A DNA stretch of 64,000 bases from Pseudomonas sp. TNT3 (GTDB taxonomy: Bacteria > Pseudomonadota > Gammaproteobacteria > Pseudomonadales > Pseudomonadaceae): contig NZ_WFGV02000023.1 in the NCBI RefSeq assembly GCF_010095445.2, positions 27,889-91,888 on the forward strand, read 5' to 3'. Under the pieces are notes generated by a model. That model made no database searches, was not told the DNA's origin, and saw only the letters and a program-made list of their open reading frames with translations. Position 1 is the stretch's first letter, and each line of letters starts with the position of its first letter. The translations under genes and the position numbers were made by a program. Below are positions 8,499 through 15,467 of the stretch, piece by piece.

Positions 8499-9782
8499 TC
8501 AGAAGTAGTAAGGGAATTTCAGGCTGAAGGAAAAGTCCGGAGAGTCCTCGGTCAGGCCAATCGCCAGGTTGGGCACGATCGTCAGTTTATCGGTAGCGGC
8601 CAGAGTCATGCCGATGTTGAAGTTGGCTGAGTTGTAATCGCTGTTGCTGATTGACTGCCAATCGCCACCGTCCGGTTTGATCTTGCTCTTGCGGGCGAAC
8701 TGATCGGTGAATGAGAACGACATACTCATCTTCTCGTTCAAGGCGAATGCAATACCGGCGCCGATTTGCCAGGAATCGCCCAGTTTCACATCGCCTTTGA
8801 CCTTGGAGCCGACCTGCGGGCTGATGTCGCTGAAAGAGTCCTGCATGTTGTAGGTGTACGCCAGGCTGCCGAACAGCACGGCCGGGTCAAAGGTCTTGAC
8901 CAGCGAGATACCGGGAGTGATCGCCCAGACGCCGTTACCGGTAGGCAAGTCTTCAGGTACCGCGAGGTTGTCGTTGGTCGGATCACTGATCAGCTTAATG
9001 CCGTAAGGGTCTTTGCCGGTTGGCGCTTTGATGCGCAGCGTCGCGACCGCGTCGGGCAGGCTGGCCGACTCATCCAGGAACTTGTAAGCCACGCCAACGT
9101 TGACATCGCCAATGGTGGGGTCGCGGGTGACGGTTGCGTCCGACGTGACCGGTCCGGCGCCACCTGCGCCTCCCGAGGAGTAAGTCGATTCGCGATAAAC
9201 CACGGGGACGTTAATGTCGAACTGCCAACGTTGCGCCACGTTGTAACGGGCGGTCAGGTCCAGCGTCCAGTTATCCGCTTTGATGCGGTCGAGGTTGATA
9301 TTGCCGAGGAAAATCGAGTCCAGTGCCAGGAAGCCATTGAGCGTTAGTGCACGGGTATCGTAGTGGGTGTAGGTCAGGCCGGTCTCGACGCTGAACTTGC
9401 CGCCACCAAAGAAGCCGCTGGCTTCGTCATACAGGTTGGAAACGCTGGGCGCTGGCTCCGAGTCATCTTTGAGCGACTGGCCATATGAACTGCCCGTGGT
9501 TCCCGGCGCGCCGGCCGCCACCGACTGACCACCCCCCCTGGCCGGATCGGCGGGGGATTTGGTCAGACGTTTGGGCGCCGGGCTCGCAGGTGTTTCTTCG
9601 ACTTGGCGAACCCGTTGCTCAAGTACCATCAACGCGTTCTGTTGTGCTTCGTAACGCTGTTTCAACTCCATGAGTTCTTGTTTTAGGATTTCGACCTGGG
9701 GGTCCGGCGCTGCATACAGCAGTGAGGCTGGAGCCAGGCTACTCAAACAAACAATTGCGTTGAACGTCAACGATCGGTGCAT
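8499..9782 (-). CDS. fapF: FapF, outer-membrane export channel of functional amyloid
   Basis: A 427-residue outer-membrane beta-barrel that exports Fap subunits. A signal peptide (residues 1-24, ending LLYAA) is followed by a coiled coil about 27-63 (VEILKQELMELKQRYEAQQNALMVLEQR is its core), a Pro/Gly/Ser linker to about 115, and then a barrel with alternating amphipathic strands ending in aromatic Phe (FPYYF). These match the trimeric FapF architecture: coiled coil, plug linker, 12-strand barrel. It is the last gene of the fap operon, 46 bases after fapE, and followed by a terminator. The start ATG at 9782 has AGAAGGGA upstream. Confidence 0.95.
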   Translation of the reverse strand: MHRSLTFNAIVCLSSLAPASLLYAAPDPQVEILKQELMELKQRYEAQQNALMVLEQRVRQVEETPASPAPKRLTKSPADPARGGGQSVAAGAPGTTGSSYGQSLKDDSEPAPSVSNLYDEASGFFGGGKFSVETGLTYTHYDTRALTLNGFLALDSIFLGNINLDRIKADNWTLDLTARYNVAQRWQFDINVPVVYRESTYSSGGAGGAGPVTSDATVTRDPTIGDVNVGVAYKFLDESASLPDAVATLRIKAPTGKDPYGIKLISDPTNDNLAVPEDLPTGNGVWAITPGISLVKTFDPAVLFGSLAYTYNMQDSFSDISPQVGSKVKGDVKLGDSWQIGAGIAFALNEKMSMSFSFTDQFARKSKIKPDGGDWQSISNSDYNSANFNIGMTLAATDKLTIVPNLAIGLTEDSPDFSFSLKFPYYF

Positions 9783-9828
9783 GGGTTAGCCGTCCCTTCT
9801 GACTACTTCTGATGAGACTGAGCGTAGA

Positions 9829-10614
9829 TCAGAATCCGGCAGTGCGAAGACCTTTGAGCTGGTCCAGATTGCCGGTCAAAGACCTGCCTGTAGCCACGTT
9901 GTCACGCAGTACTACATTGAGGGACGTCAGGTTGCGTACCTGATTACTACTGCCGAGCAACGTTGTGTTCTGCAACAGTCCGCCCTGAGCCAGGCGTTGA
10001 ACGGTACTGCCCTGATTGTTGTTGGCCACAATGTTCATTTGCACACCGGTACCGGTTGAGGAAACGCTCATTGAGCCCGCGCCATTGTTGCCGGTTAACG
10101 TAGTGCCCGAGTCCAATACTTGCCCCTGCGGTTGCACCGTCGGCGCCTCGTTCCCCTTGGTGACATTCAGATCGACATTGTTGTAGGCAATATTGTTGTC
10201 GCCGGCTGCACGCACTACTTGAGTCACACCTTCGGTGGTATTCAGGCCAGCGCCGCCGGTGACGGTACCGGTACCTGGCGTTGTGCTTGCGCTACTGCCC
10301 GTACTGGCAGTGCTGGCAACTTGCGAAGAGTTTGAGTTGGTGCTTTTTTCGTCGATCATCGACACATAAAATTGTGGCTTGATGGTCGATGCTTTTACTT
10401 GCATGGAGGACATTGCCCCGATGACTTCGCCTTTTGCATTTTCCCAAGTACTGGACATGGTGATGCCGAAACTGACAATCCGTCCCGGCATGACATAGCG
10501 GCCTCGCAGGTTCGCCAGTTCCTGATCCTTCAATTCAATCGGTTTGAACGTTTGTGCCTGGGTTGGCAGGCTGGCAGCCAGGCAGACGACGGCCAGCCAG
10601 ATTGACGTATTCAT
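9829..10614 (-). CDS. fapE: FapE, minor amyloid-associated protein
   Basis: A 261-residue secreted protein with a signal peptide (MNTSIWLAVVCLAASLPTQA). The mature part starts FKPIELKDQELANLRGRYVMPGRI and is rich in Asn, Thr, Ser and Gly, with a C-terminal half carrying amyloid-like strands (VQMNIVANNNQGSTVQRLAQ). This matches FapE, an extracellular minor fibril component. The ATG at 10614 has GGGAG six bases before it, whereas the in-frame ATG at 10635 sits one base from its GGGAG, so 10614 is preferred. It lies 33 bases after fapD. Confidence 0.92.
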   Translation of the reverse strand: MNTSIWLAVVCLAASLPTQAQTFKPIELKDQELANLRGRYVMPGRIVSFGITMSSTWENAKGEVIGAMSSMQVKASTIKPQFYVSMIDEKSTNSNSSQVASTASTGSSASTTPGTGTVTGGAGLNTTEGVTQVVRAAGDNNIAYNNVDLNVTKGNEAPTVQPQGQVLDSGTTLTGNNGAGSMSVSSTGTGVQMNIVANNNQGSTVQRLAQGGLLQNTTLLGSSNQVRNLTSLNVVLRDNVATGRSLTGNLDQLKGLRTAGF

Positions 10615-10647
10615 TGGATGCTCCCGGAGCTTCATGCTCCCTTGTTA

Positions 10648-11328
10648 TTAGAAGAAGTCGCTTTTTATAAACCCGAAATCCATCAGGTCTGCGTCTCGCA
10701 CCGGGCTGAAGGTGTCAATGCGGTTCTTGGCAGTGAGCGGTACGGGGGGATCCAGTAGCGCATTGGACTTGTCATAGCCCTGACCGATAACGGCAAAGAT
10801 GATGCCGTTCCAGCCTTTGACAAAGTCATCGACTTTGAAACGTTTGTGTCCGAGTACCGGGTCGCCGATGTATACCCAGCCATCATGGACACGTTGCATG
10901 ACCACGAAGTGTTTGTAGCCGCGTATATCCAGGAGGACCACAACCGGAATCTTGATGTCGGTCAGCGTTTCCGGCGCTACACGGTAGCCACGGGCCCGCA
11001 TGCCAATACTTTCTACGTAACGCTTCATATCAAGCATGGAAAAACCCTGGACCCGAACAAGATTCTGATCGGACTGTGCCAGCATGCCTGTAATGATCTG
11101 TTCTTCATCGACGTCCAGCCAATAGGCTTGACGCAAGATGGTAGCTAGCGCAGCTGCGCCGCAACTGAAGTCGGTTTTCTGTTGCACCAGATCCTCGAAT
11201 TTGCGCTCGCGCACACTCTGGATTGGCTTGTAGATCACTGCGCCTCCAGGCAGAACGGCAAGCGGCATTTGTGCAGCCTCGATCACGCCGGCTACGCAAA
11301 GCAGAAATGCCAAGGCGATAATGCGCAT
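10648..11328 (-). CDS. fapD: FapD, C39-type cysteine protease of the Fap system
   Basis: A 226-residue periplasmic papain-like C39 peptidase with a signal peptide (1-18). The catalytic Cys lies in TDFSCGAAALATIL near residue 56, the His in RGYKHFVVMQ near 138 and the Asp in YIGDPVLG near 155, with an oxyanion Gln in VQQKTDF. Unlike C39 domains of ABC exporters, it has no membrane or ATPase part. It probably processes or licenses Fap export together with FapF. It lies 62 bases after fapC, across an apparent internal terminator, so it is probably expressed at a lower level than fapABC. Confidence 0.94.
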   Translation of the reverse strand: MRIIALAFLLCVAGVIEAAQMPLAVLPGGAVIYKPIQSVRERKFEDLVQQKTDFSCGAAALATILRQAYWLDVDEEQIITGMLAQSDQNLVRVQGFSMLDMKRYVESIGMRARGYRVAPETLTDIKIPVVVLLDIRGYKHFVVMQRVHDGWVYIGDPVLGHKRFKVDDFVKGWNGIIFAVIGQGYDKSNALLDPPVPLTAKNRIDTFSPVRDADLMDFGFIKSDFF

Positions 11329-11353
11329 GGTAGGACGCCTTCTGGTTGTGTTG

Positions 11354-11376
11354 AAAAAGGCCCCCAGAAGGGGGCC
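11354..11376 (-). terminator. Internal terminator/attenuator between fapC and fapD
   Basis: The minus-strand transcript after the fapC stop reads GGCCCCC-TTCT-GGGGGCC-TTTTT: a perfect 7-bp all-GC stem, tetraloop and five U. It falls in the 62-base fapC-fapD gap, so it should reduce transcription into fapDEF or protect the 3' end of fapABC mRNA. Confidence 0.88.
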
Positions 11377-11390
11377 TCCACAGACAACAA

Positions 11391-12755
11391 TTAGAACGAC
11401 TGGTTGGAGATGGCCAGCGAGTTGCTTTGTTGGTTGCCCACACCAGCAGCTACGTTGACGCCCAGGTTGCCGCTGCCGCCGTTAACCGAACCACTCAGGG
11501 TTGCGGTGTTGGTCACAGGGTTAGCCCAGCCAGTTGGAGTCAGCACTTGATACGAGTAAGTATTGCTCAAATCAAATGAACTGCTTTCGCTGTAGCTTTT
11601 TGCTTTTTCGTACTCGGATTGGGCGGCTTTGCTGCCCGATTTTTCGTACGCAGAAGCAGCCGCTTTGTCGTAGGACTTGTCGTACGATTTTTCGAACGAG
11701 GAACTGTTCGAGTTCGAGTGCGACGTGTTGACAGAAGCGTCAAGCGTTGCGTCGAGCGATGCATTCAGCGATGCGCTGGATTCAGAGCTGTGGCTACGTT
11801 CGCGGCGGCCTTCAGTCCAGGTAGCGCTTCTGGCCGCTTCTGCAGCTGCGTCCAGGGTGGCGCTCAAGGTAGCGCTCAGAGAAGCGCTTGAAGAACCGTT
11901 CGAGTTACTGTTGTGAGAGCCACTGGCATTTGCGCTGCTGGATCCGCTGGCTGCGAAAGCCTTGGAACCGGCCAGGTCGAAGCTCGAAGACGAGCTTTTG
12001 CTGCCGCTGGCGTTGGATGCATAGCCGGCAGAAGAACTACCACTCGCCGAATTGGTGACGGTGATGGTATCCAGACGGTATGTCCGATCCGCGTTGTTGT
12101 TCACTGTCAGGCCAGGACCTTGCTGGTCGGCAGTGGCGGTAGCGGTTGCATTGCCCAGTGGAGCATTGGCATTAGCAATGGCCATGGTGTTTTTCTGTTG
12201 GTTCAGGTCGCCGCCGGCAATGTTGACACCCATGTTGCCGCTGCCGCCGTTACCCGATGCGCTCATCACAGCAGAGGATTGGCTACCGAAGTTGTTGACG
12301 ACGTTGTTGTTGCTGGTTTGAGTAACAGTCGATGTTGCGGCGGCAGTGCCGAACACGAAACTGTTATCGAGGCTGGAGTCCGACGCAGCGTTGGCGATGG
12401 CCGCCGCGTTGTCTTGTTGGTTGCCATTACCTGCCGCCACGTTGACGCCGACGTTGCCGCTGGTGCCTGTCGCCGAGCTGTTCATTTCAGCGTTGTTGAT
12501 GGTCCCTTCGTTGCGGATGCGGTTATCGGTGCTGCTTTGGTTATCCCAAGCATTGGCCGTTGCATACACAGGGATCATTGTTGGTGGTGGTGGAGTTTGT
12601 GGGCCGCCGCCACCACCGTGGTGATGGCCATTGTTATGGCCGTTGTTGTGACCATTGTTATGGCCATTATTGTCGTTTTGCCCAGCGTGTACAGCAACAG
12701 CCATGACCGCAGCAATTGCGAAAACCAGAGGCTTTAGTGCCATCGAAGGTTTCAT
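11391..12755 (-). CDS. fapC: FapC, major functional amyloid subunit
   Basis: A 454-residue major fibril protein. A signal peptide (1-24) is followed by an Asn/Gly/His tract of NNGH units and HHHGGGGG (28-51), a Pro-rich stretch, then three imperfect amyloid repeats with core G-x-GVN-A-G-x-x-NQQ-N at about 97-123, 169-196 and 428-454 (the last ending SNSLAISNQSF). Linker 2 (about 200-425) is very long and almost entirely Ser, Ala, Asn, Asp and Lys, with internally repeated SASL-ATLD and EKSYDKS units. There is no cysteine anywhere. It is larger than the roughly 250-residue FapC first described in strain UK4. Third gene of the operon. Confidence 0.95.
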   Translation of the reverse strand: MKPSMALKPLVFAIAAVMAVAVHAGQNDNNGHNNGHNNGHNNGHHHGGGGGPQTPPPPTMIPVYATANAWDNQSSTDNRIRNEGTINNAEMNSSATGTSGNVGVNVAAGNGNQQDNAAAIANAASDSSLDNSFVFGTAAATSTVTQTSNNNVVNNFGSQSSAVMSASGNGGSGNMGVNIAGGDLNQQKNTMAIANANAPLGNATATATADQQGPGLTVNNNADRTYRLDTITVTNSASGSSSAGYASNASGSKSSSSSFDLAGSKAFAASGSSSANASGSHNSNSNGSSSASLSATLSATLDAAAEAARSATWTEGRRERSHSSESSASLNASLDATLDASVNTSHSNSNSSSFEKSYDKSYDKAAASAYEKSGSKAAQSEYEKAKSYSESSSFDLSNTYSYQVLTPTGWANPVTNTATLSGSVNGGSGNLGVNVAAGVGNQQSNSLAISNQSF

Positions 12756-12810
12756 GGTGATTCTCCGTACTTATATTAAGGTTAAGTGTTGTTTTTTTAC
12801 CCTTTTTGGG

Positions 12811-13383
12811 TCAATCCGCGACCCGTATGCTCAGGGTGTTTCCCATGCGATTTCCCACCCCGGCACTCTGATTCAACTGAATAACCCCGCGACTACCGGT
12901 GAAGGCCTGGTCACTCGTAGAGACCTGGCGATAGCCTGTTGCAGAGACAGTTGGATCGGAGTTGTTGATCAACGCTACGTTCTGTTGAAGAAGGACGCTG
13001 TCGTCGATCGTTTGCGGCTGAGCACTGACGCTGATGCGCAATGCGTTTGCTTGTTGCGTGCCGGCCCCGGCGCTCTGGTTAACGCCCAGCGCGCCGTTGC
13101 CGTTACTGAAAGAGTTGCCCCCGATGCTGGACGTCGCATCCATCAAGGGGCTGCTTGGGGTGCCCAGGGCTTGGCGAATCTGGGTGGTGGCGCTAGCACC
13201 GTGACCGATAGCGATGGCCCGGGCGTTGGCTTGTTGCTGCTGATCGCCGGCCGCCTGGTTGACGGTGAGGTTGCCTTGATATCGAGAACCCGAGTCGTCG
13301 ATGTCGGCTTTGTTGATCACCGGAGATTGGGCAAAGGTTGATGCACTGCAAAACATAGCGAGAACGAGCAGTGTGCGATTCAT
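12811..13383 (-). CDS. fapB: FapB, amyloid nucleator subunit
   Basis: A 190-residue minor fibril protein thought to nucleate FapC. The signal peptide (1-18, STFAQ) is followed by three imperfect repeats of the FapC type: YQGNLTVNQAAGDQQQQANA, NGALGVNQSAGAGTQQANAL and RGVIQLNQSAGVGNRMGNTL. Linkers are short compared with FapC. It starts one base after the fapA stop, so translation is probably coupled. Confidence 0.95.
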   Translation of the reverse strand: MNRTLLVLAMFCSASTFAQSPVINKADIDDSGSRYQGNLTVNQAAGDQQQQANARAIAIGHGASATTQIRQALGTPSSPLMDATSSIGGNSFSNGNGALGVNQSAGAGTQQANALRISVSAQPQTIDDSVLLQQNVALINNSDPTVSATGYRQVSTSDQAFTGSRGVIQLNQSAGVGNRMGNTLSIRVAD

Positions 13384-13384
13384 C

Positions 13385-13822
13385 CTAACGGTCTCCCGTT
13401 ATGATTTTCAGCGTACCCAAGCCTTGCGCCATGCTTGAGTTGACCATGTTGGCGATACCACCTCCCGAGTTGCCCGAACGTCCGGCGGGTTGGTTCGACA
13501 GCTGGTTCTGCGTGGAAATGTTCGCGCCCAGGTTATTGGTGTTCTGCGTGACCATGCGGGAAATGCTGGCGCCACTGGCAACGTTGGCGAAGTCGCCGTC
13601 ACTCAACTCGTTAGTTTGTTTGAGGATCTGCTGCGACGGGTTGGCGTTGACGGTTGTTGGATTCGGATCGGGAATAAGAGGCGGGGTGACCGCATTACGG
13701 GTCTGGACATCACGCTTGATGGTAATGATGCCGTTATCCGCCTGCACTGGAAGGCAGACACTTGAGCCGAGTGCGCATCCGATCAACAACAGACCAAACG
13801 CGCGTTTATCAAATATCCCCAC
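13385..13822 (-). CDS. fapA: FapA, Fap system chaperone/assembly protein
   Basis: First gene of the fap operon, 145 residues. It has a signal peptide (about 1-28, ending PVQAD) and a mature part with VNANPSQQILKQTNELSDGDFANVASG, a helical segment and amyloid-like Asn/Gln segments (QNTNNLGANISTQNQL). This matches FapA, a periplasmic protein that limits FapC aggregation and affects fibre composition. The start is GTG at 13822 with AGAAGGA nine bases upstream; no ATG fits better. The sigma-54 type promoter lies about 55 bases upstream. Confidence 0.92.
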   Translation of the reverse strand: MGIFDKRAFGLLLIGCALGSSVCLPVQADNGIITIKRDVQTRNAVTPPLIPDPNPTTVNANPSQQILKQTNELSDGDFANVASGASISRMVTQNTNNLGANISTQNQLSNQPAGRSGNSGGGIANMVNSSMAQGLGTLKIITGDR

Positions 13823-13877
13823 GGCGGCAATTCCTTCTGTAAGTGAAACACTGCCCTTATCAGCGTTGCGGGGAAGA

Positions 13878-13894
13878 GAGCAGAAGGTGTGCCG
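13878..13894 (-). promoter_or_regulatory. Sigma-54 (RpoN) -24/-12 promoter of fapABCDEF
   Basis: The minus strand reads CGGCACACCTTCTGCTC, which contains GGCAC and TGCT with the invariant GG and GC separated by exactly ten bases, as required by RpoN. It lies about 55-70 bases upstream of the fapA GTG. A gene for a sigma-54 activator sits at the other end of the operon, which supports the call. No upstream activator sites were identified with confidence. Confidence 0.8.
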
Positions 13895-14153
13895 CTTTTT
13901 GTTTTTCTATTAAAAACAGAGGGTTGGGGTTTTTCTTCGGGGTTAGCAGAAATAATTTGTAATATCGGTGAGACAGAGGCACGCGAAAACGCCGTCCATG
14001 TTGGCGGGAATGCTTGCTACAGGCGCTGATGAGAAGGTGTATCAGTCACGTAACACTTTCGCCTTGGTGTCCCCAAGACGCTTTAGCGCGAGGGTTTGCG
14101 CCGAAGGAAGTGTTTCAGGAATGGACACTTTTGACAGGGGCAGACAGCCCCTT
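13895..14153. other. Intergenic region upstream of fapA, no gene seen
   Basis: The space between the fap promoter and the 3' end of the kinase gene. It probably holds activator binding sites for the fap promoter. A GC hairpin AGGGGC-AGACA-GCCCCT at 14136-14152 lies just beyond the stop of the 14154-14678 gene and could end that transcript, though its U-tail is weak. A 70-codon open frame at 13968-14180 has no convincing coding features. Confidence 0.5.
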
Positions 14154-14678
14154 TCAGATATCCAGCAGGCGGGTTACTGACTCAAACGCCGCATCCTTGC
14201 GCTGTTGCCAGTCACCTTGAAGTATTTGGCAAGGCTGACGGTTCAGGTCAAGCCATTGGAGGCTCGCCTGGAAAAACGCACGGCGTTCGTCCAGCTGCGG
14301 TTGGCATCGCTGTCCGTCGTCGTGCCAGTCGACGATTTCAGGGCTTAACAGCAAATGCAGGTCGTAGCGCCGGGCCAGCAAGGCTTGCTCGATCCAGGCC
14401 GGGCAATCGCCAAACAAGGTTCGGCTCCAAAGGATGTTGCTCAGTAGATGGGTGTCCAGAATCAACAGGGAAGGGCGCCTGGCGCGCGCCTCATCTTCCC
14501 AGGTCAGTTGGCCTTGTGCGATGGGTGTGATGTCGTCGTAGCAGGTATCGCGGGCTTCACGGTCGATGAAATGCCGCACGTATTCACCGACCAACAGCCC
14601 GCCAAAGCGCGCCTGGATCTCGCTAGACAGCCAGCTTTTTCCGCTCGATTCAGGCCCGGTCAGGACCAGAACCTTCAT
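14154..14678 (-). CDS. NadR-like ATP-binding protein, probable ribosylnicotinamide kinase
   Basis: A 174-residue P-loop kinase starting MKVLVLTGPESSGKS (Walker A at about 8-15), with EYVRHFID, TWEDEARARRPSLLILDTHLLS (Walker B-like) and HLLLSPEIVDWHDDGQR, as in the kinase domain of NadR. It probably phosphorylates nicotinamide riboside to NMN in the cytoplasm. The frame is open upstream to 14855, but the ATG at 14678 overlaps the pnuC stop as ATGA, so that start is chosen. Pairing with pnuC supports the role. It lacks the adenylyltransferase domain and the HTH of enterobacterial NadR. Confidence 0.85.
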   Translation of the reverse strand: MKVLVLTGPESSGKSWLSSEIQARFGGLLVGEYVRHFIDREARDTCYDDITPIAQGQLTWEDEARARRPSLLILDTHLLSNILWSRTLFGDCPAWIEQALLARRYDLHLLLSPEIVDWHDDGQRCQPQLDERRAFFQASLQWLDLNRQPCQILQGDWQQRKDAAFESVTRLLDI

Positions 14679-15238
14679 GCTCGCAATGCCAGGTCGGCGC
14701 GCCATTCGCGCCAGCCTTGAATGGCGATCACAGCGAAAAGACCGTAGAGCCCGGCAGTCAGGTACATGCCTTTGTAGATGAACAGCCCGACGAAAATCAC
14801 GTCCAGCACGAGCCACAGTGGCCAGCATTGCACGCGTTTCTGTGCCATCCACCATTGGGCCACCAGACTGAAACCAGTCAATGCGGCATCCAGCCAGGGT
14901 TGTGCGGCATCGGTCCAGTGCGCCATGGCGGCTCCCAATGCCAGGCTGCCAACAGCGCCCAGCGCCAGACTCAAGGCAATGGTGGAAGCCTCAAGCTGGC
15001 TGACCCGCCGTCCCTGCCGCGCCTCACCCCCGCGAGTCCATTGCCACCAGCCATAGAGTTGCAGCGCCGCGTAAATAATCTGCAGCAGCATGTCGGAGTA
15101 GAGCTTCACTTCGAAAAATACCCAGCTGTACAGCAACACCATCACCAGGCCGATCGGCCAGCACCAGGGATTCTGTTTGACCGTCAACCAAACGGCGATG
15201 ACACCGAGGGCGGCGGCAAACAGTTCTAGCCCGGACAT
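14675..15238 (-). CDS. pnuC: Nicotinamide riboside transporter PnuC
   Basis: A 187-residue inner-membrane protein with about seven hydrophobic segments. It shows the PnuC pattern: KQNPWCWPIGLVMVLLYSWVFF near the N-terminus, YAALQLYGWWQW in the middle, and C-terminal AQWWMAQKRVQCWPLWLVLDVIFVGLF with YKGMYLTAGLYGLF. Facilitated uptake of nicotinamide riboside is driven by trapping through the kinase encoded downstream and overlapping. No obvious riboswitch stem was recognised in the 60 bases upstream, where a -10 like TACAAT is visible. Confidence 0.93.
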   Translation of the reverse strand: MSGLELFAAALGVIAVWLTVKQNPWCWPIGLVMVLLYSWVFFEVKLYSDMLLQIIYAALQLYGWWQWTRGGEARQGRRVSQLEASTIALSLALGAVGSLALGAAMAHWTDAAQPWLDAALTGFSLVAQWWMAQKRVQCWPLWLVLDVIFVGLFIYKGMYLTAGLYGLFAVIAIQGWREWRADLALRA

Positions 15239-15336
15239 GGCGATTCCTTGGGAGTTGGCGAGGGGAGCGGATTGTACCTAGTTTGTGGTGAGTGAGCTTC
15301 TGTGAGCTGCGTGTTTTCGTAGCAGGCATACAAACC

Positions 15337-15449
15337 TGTGGCGAGGGAGCTTGCTCCCGCTCCAGTGCGAAGCGCTGGCCAAAAACTCTTTTTCTTTCGA
15401 GAATTGGGGGGCGCTACGCACCCCAGCGCGAGCAAGCTCGCTCGCCACA
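15337..15449. repeat. REP-type palindrome, TGTGGCGAGGGAGCTTGCTC family
   Basis: Inverted arms TGTGGCGAGGGAGCTTGCTCCCGCT and AGCGCGAGCAAGCTCGCTCGCCACA flank a centre with GCGAAGCGC/GCGCTACGC. The same family is at 29143-29237 and 39433-39529. It lies between the pnuC start and the chemoreceptor 3' end. Confidence 0.85.
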
Positions 15450-15467
15450 AGGGTCCGCAGTCAGGCC

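Noticed and set aside
7667..8527. Several 65-110 codon open frames with similar translations
   Set aside because: They lie in the 289-base repeats and REP arms and exist on both strands; translations are Arg/Pro-rich and repeat-derived.
11913..12737. 274-codon plus-strand open frame
   Set aside because: Antisense to fapC; its length comes from the repetitive, low-complexity fapC sequence.
13968..14180. 70-codon open frame upstream of fapA
   Set aside because: No Shine-Dalgarno, overlaps the kinase 3' end and has no recognisable protein features.
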